Below are positions 58,267 to 64,000 of a stretch of DNA of 64,000 nt, piece by piece. Numbering within the stretch: position 1 is the stretch's first letter; every line of letters starts with the position of its first letter. Origin of the DNA: PALSA-1353 sp036267155 (GTDB taxonomy: Bacteria > Planctomycetota > Phycisphaerae > Tepidisphaerales > Tepidisphaeraceae). The DNA lies in NCBI GenBank assembly GCA_036267155.1, contig DATAWP010000063.1, positions 34,585 through 98,584 on the forward strand, given 5' to 3'. The position numbers and the translations under genes were made by a program. The notes beneath the pieces are model-generated. The model was not told where the DNA came from, did no database searches, and worked only from the letters and a program-made list of their open reading frames with translations.

Positions 58267-59379
58267 ATGCAGGCCCAGATTATCCAAATTCTCGGGGCGC
58301 CCGATTACGCTCAGGAAGTGCAGCGCGCCGCGGAACTGCTGTCCGCCGGCAAGCTTCTGGTCCTGCCGACCGAGACGGTCTATGGCGTGGCCGGCGTGCT
58401 CAGCGATCCGCAGGCACATGCCCATCTGACGGAGCTTCGCCATTCCACGGCCGCCCGGCCGTTCACGGTACACGTTGCCCGGCCGGAAGATGCCCTGCGA
58501 TATCTCGATCGGATCAACGATTTCGCGCGGCGAGCGCTGCGAAAACTCTGGCCTGGGCCGATCGGGTTGATCTTTGACGTTCCGCAAGCCCGGCGACGAC
58601 AGGTAGCGAAAAATCTGGCGGTGGCCGAAGAAGATTTGTACGACGGGTCGTCGATTGCCTTGCGGTGCCCTGACCATCCGGTGTTTGTGGACGTCGTCGG
58701 CCGGGTGAAGGAGCCGGTCGCCCTGACTTCCGCCGGCCACAGCATTCAGCGCATCAGCGATCTGCCGGAAGAAATCCTGTCGCGCGTGGAAACGGTTTTT
58801 GATGCCGGGCATCCGCGGTTTTCAAAACCTTCGACGCTGGTTCGCATCAAGGAGGATTCCTACGAAATTGCCCGGGCCGGCGTGTATGATGAGCGAATTA
58901 TCGATCGTCTGCTCCGCACCACTTTTCTGTTCGTGTGCAGCGGAAACACGTGCCGGTCTCCCATGGCCGAAGCCATCGCCCGGCGCTATCTGGCCGAGCG
59001 TCTTTCGGTATCACCGGAGAATCTGGAGAAGCGAGGAATCAGCGTGATGTCTGCGGGAAGCTTTGCGATGCCCGGCTCGCCGGCCGCGCAACCGGCCGTG
59101 GAGACGCTGCGGGCGATGGGTTTGGATCTTTCCCGGCATCGCTCGCGGCCGCTGAGCGTGGAACTGATCCACCAGGCGGATTTCATCTACACGATGAGCC
59201 AAAGCCACGCCCAGGCCGTTGCCTCGCTTGTCCCGGCGGCCGCTGCTAAAGTATCGGCACTCGACCCCGATCGAGACATCGAGGATCCGATCGGCGGCGA
59301 CCTGTCGCTTTACACGAAGGTCGCGGACCAGCTCAAAACCCTGATCGAAAAACGTCTGGCACAAACGGTCGTGCCGTGA
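58267..59379 (+). CDS. Fusion: TsaC/YrdC threonylcarbamoyl-AMP synthase + low-molecular-weight protein tyrosine phosphatase
   Basis: 370 residues from ATG 58267. Residues 1-205 form a YrdC/Sua5 domain (LLVLPTETVYGVAGVLSDPQ, HVARPEDALRYLDRINDFAR, ALTSAGHS), which makes the threonylcarbamoyl-adenylate used for t6A37 in tRNA. Residues 217-370 form an LMW-PTP domain with the P-loop VCSGNTCRSPMAEA (C224-x5-R230) and the general-acid loop DRDIEDPIGG. Both active sites look intact. LMW-PTPs act on tyrosine-phosphorylated kinases or, in relatives, arsenate. It stands 16 nt before rpiB, so the two are probably co-transcribed. Why the activities are fused is not known. Confidence 0.88.
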   Translation: MQAQIIQILGAPDYAQEVQRAAELLSAGKLLVLPTETVYGVAGVLSDPQAHAHLTELRHSTAARPFTVHVARPEDALRYLDRINDFARRALRKLWPGPIGLIFDVPQARRRQVAKNLAVAEEDLYDGSSIALRCPDHPVFVDVVGRVKEPVALTSAGHSIQRISDLPEEILSRVETVFDAGHPRFSKPSTLVRIKEDSYEIARAGVYDERIIDRLLRTTFLFVCSGNTCRSPMAEAIARRYLAERLSVSPENLEKRGISVMSAGSFAMPGSPAAQPAVETLRAMGLDLSRHRSRPLSVELIHQADFIYTMSQSHAQAVASLVPAAAAKVSALDPDRDIEDPIGGDLSLYTKVADQLKTLIEKRLAQTVVP

Positions 59380-59395
59380 CCTCGGAGAGATGTAG

Positions 59396-59839
59396 ATGAA
59401 GATAGCCATCGCCTGCGATCATCGTGGCTTCGAAGCCAAGAAGAAGCTGATCCCTCTTTTGAAAAAGCTGGGACACGATGTGAAGGATTTTGGCTGCGAA
59501 AGCGTGGTCGCGGTGGATTATCCCGACTACGCCATCCCCGCCGCCAAGGCCGTCGCCGACGGATCGCACGAGATGGGGATCCTCCTCGACGGCAGCGGCA
59601 TCGGCATGTCGGTGGCCGCCAACAAAGTTCACGAGATCCGCGCGGGTTTGGTTCACGATGAGATCACCGCCCACCGCGCCCGCGAGCACAATCACTGCAA
59701 CGTCCTGTGCCTGGGGACCGATCTGCTGAGCGAAGATCAGATTCGCCGGATCGTGGAGATTTTTCTGTCCACTGGATTCGGAGAAGGCCGGCACACACGC
59801 CGCGTGGAGAAACTGCGCGAATTCGAACGCGGGACGTGA
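59396..59839 (+). CDS. rpiB: Ribose-5-phosphate isomerase B family protein
   Basis: 147 residues, the usual RpiB/LacAB length. IAIACDHRGFEAKKKLIPLL, DYPDYAIPAAKAVADG, GILLDGSGIGMSVAANKV and LVHDEITAHRAREHNHCNVL are the family blocks. The catalytic base Cys of E. coli RpiB (ICGTG) is Asp65 here (LLDGSG), while the His and Arg residues at the other end of the site are present. It interconverts ribose-5-P and ribulose-5-P, or acts on a related sugar phosphate. It lies 16 nt downstream of the TsaC-phosphatase fusion. A fragment of a second copy lies after the efflux genes. Confidence 0.88.
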   Translation: MKIAIACDHRGFEAKKKLIPLLKKLGHDVKDFGCESVVAVDYPDYAIPAAKAVADGSHEMGILLDGSGIGMSVAANKVHEIRAGLVHDEITAHRAREHNHCNVLCLGTDLLSEDQIRRIVEIFLSTGFGEGRHTRRVEKLREFERGT

Positions 59840-59926
59840 GGATCGAAGCGGTCAAAGCGCGCGAACCGAGCTAAATGTCCGAGTCGCTCCCGTTTCCAGC
59901 CCTTGTTCCCGATGAAGGGTCGTGCG

Positions 59927-61480
59927 ATGACGGATGACAGCCTTCGAAAGGTGACCACAGATGCGGTCGCATCTCAACCGTCGGGGAAACCCGTTGAGGC
60001 AACGGGCAGCACCGCGACGCCCGTAGCGGAAGCGGCCTCGCCGGCGCAACCGGCTCCGGCGACTTCGGTCGCCGTTCGCCGCCCCGCCGGGCGACGGCGG
60101 CTGTATTGGATGATCGGCGGCGTGGGCGCTGCCCTTGCCGTGCTTGCGGCCGCTCCCTGGGTTCACACCGCACTGACCACCGCTTCCACGGATGATGCTT
60201 ACGTGAATGGCCATGTGACGTTTGTTGCGCCGCGGGTACCGGGCCAGGTTGTGCGCGTTCTGGTCGATGACAACAATCGCGTCCATAAGGGCGACGTGCT
60301 GGTGCAACTCGACAAGGAGCCGTACCAGGTTCAGGTCAACATCGCCAAGGCCGCCGTGGCCGTCGCGCAAGCCAATCTGGTCGCCGCGCAGGCGCAGGTA
60401 CGCGGCATCGAAGGCGAAACGCGAAGTTTGCGATTCGGCCTTGAACGTGCCATCGAGGATGTGGATAACCAGATCGAGTTGCTTCGGTCGAAGGTGGCCA
60501 CCCTGCAATCGCAGAAGGCCACATTGGCCAAGGCCCAGGCCGATTACGACCGGGCCATTCCATTGGTCAAATCCGGCGCGGTTTCGCAAGAAGATCTCGA
60601 CGCCCGGACGGAAGCGCTTTTGGTGGCGCGGGCGCAAGTCGACGAAGCGCTGCAAGGCGTCTACGAGGTTCGCGTCGCCCTGGGCCTTCCGCCTAAACCC
60701 AAAACCGGCGACGACCTCACCCAGGTGCCGGCCGATCTGGATCAGACCTTCTCCTCGGTCCGGCAAGCGCAATACAGCTTGATTCAATCGGCCTCTCAAG
60801 TCGGCGTCGTGATCGATTCGTTCAACGTCACGCCCAAGCAGATGGTTGCCAACTTCTACAAGCGCGATCCCCAGGGGAACATCGATCGCATTTACGCGAA
60901 GCTTCTGGCACAGGCGCCGGGCGTGAAGCAGGCCGAGGCCAAATTGGCCCAGGCCCAGCGCGATCTCGATCAGGCCGAGCTGAATTTGAGCTATTGCGAC
61001 GTGGTATCCGAGATCGACGGCGTCGTCACCCGGCGAGACGTGAATCCCGGAAACAACGTCATCGCCGGGCAAAGCCTCATGGCCGTGCGGTCGCTGACGG
61101 ATATCTGGGTCGATGCAAATTTCAAGGAAACGCAGCTCGCGGACCTGCGTATCGGCCAGGCCGTGGATTTGGATGTGGACATGTACGGTGGGCACCACCG
61201 CTTTGAGGGCCGCATTTCCGGCTTCACCATGGGCACCGGCTCGACACTGGCCCTTCTGCCGGCGGAAAATGCGACGGGAAATTTTGTGAAGGTGGTCCAG
61301 CGCCTGCCCGTGCGCATCGATCTGTTGGATTACGATCCGGACAAAATTCCCTTGTTCATCGGTCTGTCCGTGACGCCGTACGTCCATGTCAATGAAGCGC
61401 CCACCGGCCCGGACGCGGGCAAGGTGTTGCAGCCCTATCTGCCGATGCCGGTCACGACCCAGCCGGAGACCCTGCCGTGA
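59927..61480 (+). CDS. EmrA/HlyD-type membrane fusion protein
   Basis: 517 residues from ATG 59927 (GAAGGG 8 nt upstream; two earlier in-frame starts are less likely). A disordered Ala/Pro/Thr-rich cytoplasmic start (1-55) and one membrane helix (RLYWMIGGVGAALAVLAAAP) precede the biotinyl-lipoyl half-motif TDDAYVNGHVTFVAPRVPGQ. A long alpha-hairpin (VAQANLVAAQAQVRGIEGET ... QAEAKLAQAQRDLDQAELNL) follows, then the second lipoyl half with DGVVTRRDVNPGNNV and the beta barrel (IWVDANFKETQLADLRIGQA). It links the MFS pump to an outer-membrane channel. Its stop overlaps the pump's GTG start by 4 nt. Confidence 0.9.
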   Translation: MTDDSLRKVTTDAVASQPSGKPVEATGSTATPVAEAASPAQPAPATSVAVRRPAGRRRLYWMIGGVGAALAVLAAAPWVHTALTTASTDDAYVNGHVTFVAPRVPGQVVRVLVDDNNRVHKGDVLVQLDKEPYQVQVNIAKAAVAVAQANLVAAQAQVRGIEGETRSLRFGLERAIEDVDNQIELLRSKVATLQSQKATLAKAQADYDRAIPLVKSGAVSQEDLDARTEALLVARAQVDEALQGVYEVRVALGLPPKPKTGDDLTQVPADLDQTFSSVRQAQYSLIQSASQVGVVIDSFNVTPKQMVANFYKRDPQGNIDRIYAKLLAQAPGVKQAEAKLAQAQRDLDQAELNLSYCDVVSEIDGVVTRRDVNPGNNVIAGQSLMAVRSLTDIWVDANFKETQLADLRIGQAVDLDVDMYGGHHRFEGRISGFTMGTGSTLALLPAENATGNFVKVVQRLPVRIDLLDYDPDKIPLFIGLSVTPYVHVNEAPTGPDAGKVLQPYLPMPVTTQPETLP

Positions 61481-63087
61481 CGGCGGGAGCGATCGAAATC
61501 CCAACGCTCCAGCGGCGGACGTTCGACCCCCGGCTCATCGCCCTGGCCGTGGTCATCCCCACCTTCATGGAAGTGCTGGATACCACGATCGCCAACGTGG
61601 CCTTGCGCTACATCGCCGGCGGGTTATCCGCTCCCGTGACCGACAGCGAATGGGTCATCACCAGTTATCTCGCCGCCAACGCGATCATCCTTCCGATTTC
61701 CGGATGGCTCGCGGCCCGGCTTGGCCGGCGAAATTATTTCCTTCTGTCCATCGGACTGTTCACGCTGGCATCCGCTTTGTGCGGAATGGCCCCGACCCTG
61801 GGCGCGCTGATCGTGTGCCGAGTGATCCAGGGATTGGCCGGCGGCGGATTGCAGCCCTCCAGCCAGGGAATCCTGCTCGACGCCTTTCCGCCGGAGCAGC
61901 AAGGCGGAGCCATGACCATCTTCGGAATCGCCGCTCTGCTCGCGCCGGTCGTCGGCCCCACCCTCGGCGGTTACATCACCGACAACTACGGCTGGCGATG
62001 GATCTTTTACCTGAACCTACCCGTTGGACTGCTCGCCCTGCTATTCTGCGCCGCCGTCGTGTCGGACCCGCCGTACCTCAAGGCCCAACGCACCAAAACG
62101 CGCGAACACCCCCAGCGTTTCGATGTGGCCGGCCTGTGCCTCCTGAGCGTGACCATGGTCTGCTGGGAGGTCATGCTCAGCAAGGGCCAGGAATGGGATT
62201 GGCTGGGCGATCCGTTCTTTCGCGTGCAGACCCTCTTGATCCTGTTTTTGGTCTGCCTGTGCGGCCTGATCTATCGCGAGATGCGGATCGCCAATCCCCT
62301 CGTGAATTTTCGCACCCTGGCCGACAAAAACTTCCGTTCCTGCTGCATCATCATTTTTTGCGCCTACGGCGTACTCTACGCCAACACGACCAGTCTCCCG
62401 GCCCTGTTGCAGTCCCTGTTCGGCTACGATGCGACCACATCGGGATTGGTCCTTTCCCCCGCGGGGGTCGGCGCCATCATGATGCTGCTCATCGTCGGCG
62501 TGCTGCTGGCACGGGGCGTCGACGCGCGCTATCCAATGGCCGTCGGCCTGGTCGTGCTTGCGGCCGGAAACTATTGGATGTCACAACTGAATCTGGACAT
62601 CAGTCCCTGGGAGGTGGTTTGGCCCCGGGTGGTGATCATCGCCGGCCTGTCAATGATGTTCGCCCCGCTGAATGTCGCCGCATTTATATACATACCCCGG
62701 GAACTGCGCGGCGCCGCCGTCGGCTTGCTCGCCCTCCTGCGCAACGAAGGCGGCAGCGTCGGGACGTCGGTGGCCCAAACCATTCAGGAGCGACGCGAGC
62801 AATTCCACACCCTACGCCTCAATGAGAACCTCGACGCGCTCAATCCGGCGATTCACCAGTTCCTCGGTCAGTCCCAGGCATTCTTCCTCAACCACACCGG
62901 CGATGCTCCCCTGTCGCGGAAAATGGCCTTGCAAGCGCTGGAACAGTTGCGAAATCTACAGGCATCATCGCTGGCTTACTTTGACGTGTTTTGGGCATCC
63001 GCCGTCATCGCGATCGTGATGGTTTGGCTGGTCCTGCTGATGCGCCGCTCGGTAGCGGAAAAAGGAGCCCACGTTGGCGCCGAATGA
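61477..63087 (+). CDS. MFS multidrug efflux pump (EmrB/QacA, DHA2 family)
   Basis: 536 residues from GTG 61477, with 14 membrane segments as expected of DHA2. VVIPTFMEVLDTTIANVALR is the DHA2 motif D1, and GWLAARLGRRNYFLLSIGLF lies in the 2-3 loop (motif A). IQGLAGGGLQPSSQGILLDA and ALLAPVVGPTLGGYITDNYG are motif C. The last helix is followed by a basic tail. It exports hydrophobic toxins or drugs with the adjacent EmrA-like protein. No TolC-like gene is in the window. Confidence 0.9.
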   Translation: MTAGAIEIPTLQRRTFDPRLIALAVVIPTFMEVLDTTIANVALRYIAGGLSAPVTDSEWVITSYLAANAIILPISGWLAARLGRRNYFLLSIGLFTLASALCGMAPTLGALIVCRVIQGLAGGGLQPSSQGILLDAFPPEQQGGAMTIFGIAALLAPVVGPTLGGYITDNYGWRWIFYLNLPVGLLALLFCAAVVSDPPYLKAQRTKTREHPQRFDVAGLCLLSVTMVCWEVMLSKGQEWDWLGDPFFRVQTLLILFLVCLCGLIYREMRIANPLVNFRTLADKNFRSCCIIIFCAYGVLYANTTSLPALLQSLFGYDATTSGLVLSPAGVGAIMMLLIVGVLLARGVDARYPMAVGLVVLAAGNYWMSQLNLDISPWEVVWPRVVIIAGLSMMFAPLNVAAFIYIPRELRGAAVGLLALLRNEGGSVGTSVAQTIQERREQFHTLRLNENLDALNPAIHQFLGQSQAFFLNHTGDAPLSRKMALQALEQLRNLQASSLAYFDVFWASAVIAIVMVWLVLLMRRSVAEKGAHVGAE

Positions 63088-63170
63088 TCCACCACCAATG
63101 CGTTGCATGCTTAACACCTGCGCCGGCGCGCCGCGTGCAATCCGCCCCCGGACTATTCTTCGCGTTGCCG

Positions 63171-63287
63171 ATGAAGGGAGGTTTGCCTTTTCGCCGGATC
63201 GTGGAGATTTTCCTGAGCACCCCCTGCGGCGAAGACCGGCACACCCGCCGAGTGGAGAAGTTGCGGGAATTTGAAAGCCACCACTGA
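63171..63287 (+). pseudogene. 3'-terminal fragment of a second rpiB copy
   Basis: 38 codons from ATG 63171. RRIVEIFLST ... RHTRRVEKLREFE matches the last 35 residues of the intact RpiB at 59396-59839, and 22 nt are identical (59742-59763 with 63190-63211). The rest of the gene is missing. The fragment directly follows the MFS gene, so the EmrAB pair is bracketed by an rpiB gene and an rpiB tail. Confidence 0.8.
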
Positions 63288-63382
63288 GGTTCCGGATCAC
63301 AGCCGAGCAACGGCGGCAACGATCCCATATCCCGCGTCGATTTGATCTTTCGGCAAATGCTGATATTCTGCGAGGTCTTGAC

Positions 63383-63458
63383 CGGGGTGTAGCTCAGCTT
63401 GGTTTAGAGCGCTTGGTTCGGGACCAAGAGGTCGCAAGTTCAAATCTTGTCACCCCGA
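63383..63458 (+). tRNA. tRNA-Pro (anticodon CGG)
   Basis: The acceptor arms CGGGGTG (63383-63389) and CACCCCG (63451-63457) pair perfectly. The D-stem GCTC/GAGC, the anticodon stem CTTGG/CCAAG with loop TTCGGGA (anticodon 63419-63421) and the T-arm with TTCAAAT are all in place. CCA is not encoded. A T-run just downstream may end transcription. Confidence 0.95.
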
Positions 63459-63644
63459 TTTTTGCAAGGATTGGAAAGAGCCGGGCTTATGATCCCGGCT
63501 CCGGGTCTTTCAAAGGGCGCCTATTGACCGCGATCCACACCGCTCCGCTCGCGAGTTCGGAGTACAACAACCCTGTCGCGGACCGCAAAAAACACGGTGG
63601 ACGATGTTTGAAAACTCGTAAACAGTTCACGGCACCTTCAATTC

Positions 63645-63869
63645 CCCCGGAATTGGATCGACCTGGTCGATCGCCCACAGAGCGAAGCTGAATTGGAAAC
63701 GATCCAAACCTCTGCCGAACGCGGCCGGACGCTGGGTAGCGATACTTGGGTCCACGACATCGCCGCGCGATACGATTTGCAAAGCACGCTCCGCGAGCGT
63801 GGCCGGCAATTGGGCTGGCGGAAGCCGGCGAAGTTAAATCAGCCACCACCGGTAGAACCGGTGGTATGA
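63645..63869 (+). pseudogene. C-terminal remnant of a REP-associated tyrosine transposase (RAYT/Y1-type)
   Basis: A frame without a start reads PRNWIDLVDRPQSEAELETI, then QTSAERGRTLGSDTWVHDIA and LQSTLRERGRQLG. This is the characteristic C-terminus of RAYT (IS200-like) transposases. A stop precedes it in frame near 63609, and the catalytic HUH and Tyr parts are absent. The frame runs into the hairpins of the neighbouring IS200-like element. It lies just downstream of tRNA-Pro. Confidence 0.75.
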
Positions 63870-63891
63870 GGAAGGCCCCTAAAAGGGGCCT
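63845..63891. repeat. Paired hairpins at the end of an IS200/IS605-like element
   Basis: Two perfect palindromes lie together: a 9-bp stem with a 3-nt loop (63845-63853 / 63857-63865) and an 8-bp stem with a 3-nt loop (63873-63880 / 63884-63891). They follow the stop of the minus-strand transposase fragment. Subterminal hairpins of this kind are what IS200/IS605 TnpA recognises; the inner one may also terminate transcription. Confidence 0.65.
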
Positions 63892-63896
63892 GGGGA

Positions 63897-64000
63897 TCAC
63901 TCGAACTCTAGCTCGCCTTGGTCTAAGTCGCGTTGCATCTTTTCCTGGTCGCGAATGTATTGCCGGATCTGTTCCTCGTTCAATCCGACCGTGCTCACGC
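63897..64000 (-). CDS. C-terminus of an IS200/IS605-type transposase (TnpA), cut by the window
   Basis: 34 codons are visible on the minus strand, entering from the right edge: VSTVGLNEEQIRQYIRDQEK followed by a Glu/Asp-rich end and TGA at 63897-63899. The SVGxNEExIRxYIxxQE pattern is the typical C-terminal helix of IS200/IS605-family TnpA. Catalytic residues would lie outside the window. Confidence 0.7.
   Translation of the reverse strand, partial: VSTVGLNEEQIRQYIRDQEKMQRDLDQGELEFE

Noticed and set aside
1..64000. CRISPR array, rRNA operon, prophage or replication origin
   Set aside because: No regularly spaced direct repeats, rRNA-like sequence, phage structural genes, dnaA gene or DnaA-box cluster were seen.

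Overview
The window looks like a chromosomal segment of a GC-rich planctomycete, most likely of the Phycisphaerae/Tepidisphaera type. This is an inference from gene content. The evidence is: a large secreted beta-helix protein that begins with a planctomycete-style LEFLEDRRLLS leader; a PEP-CTERM protein; many polytopic GT-C glycosyltransferases; several type II secretion/type IV pilus-like ATPases; a Pkn-type kinase; and an ECF sigma factor with a membrane-anchored tail. No rRNA or CRISPR array is seen. One tRNA (Pro, CGG) lies at 63.4 kb.

Layout. 0-4 kb: two tandem paralogous parallel beta-helix surface proteins, the first cut by the window edge. 4-7.2 kb: a membrane glycosyltransferase and a zinc/manganese-type ABC transporter without its binding protein. 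7.2-8.5 kb: a type II restriction-modification pair (BglII/BstYI-like nuclease plus MT-A70 methylase). 8.6-15 kb: a GH2 lipoprotein, a receiver-GGDEF protein with a degenerate receiver, a MOSC protein, and an amino-acid permease with its XRE-cupin regulator, which is preceded by repeated palindromic operators. 15.2-16.5 kb: a three-gene MazF-type toxin operon with an AT-rich promoter. 16.5-24.4 kb: GH57 amylase, reductase, Ser/Thr kinase, isocitrate dehydrogenase and an MscS channel with an FN3-like N-terminus.

24.6-29.9 kb: three secretion/pilus ATPases in a row (PilB/GspE, PilT, PilB/GspE). 30-35 kb: a His/Lys/Arg-rich secreted peptide, a PEP-CTERM protein, and a guaB - lipoprotein - lipoprotein - PfkB kinase cluster. 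35-42.5 kb: GH94 phosphorylase, an MFS carrier and two glycosyltransferases whose 3' ends overlap. 42.5-48 kb: a secretin with TPR-like repeats, and guaA. 48-50.3 kb: an accessory patch with small ORFs, gene remnants, a possible MITE and a HigBA toxin-antitoxin pair with a well-formed promoter/operator. 50.1-52 kb: DUF2905 and miaB.

52-58.1 kb: a tightly overlapping seven-gene operon encoding a stripped-down type II secretion-like machine. It contains a short GspE-like ATPase without the zinc site, a membrane-anchored ECF sigma factor, two GspF-like proteins and three pseudopilins. This is the best candidate in the window for an undescribed system. 58.2-63.1 kb: a TsaC-phosphatase fusion, rpiB, and an EmrAB-type efflux pair followed by a duplicated fragment of rpiB. 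63.4-64 kb: tRNA-Pro, a RAYT transposase remnant and the end of an IS200/IS605-type element.

All calls rest on reading the sequence and translations. No database search was run.
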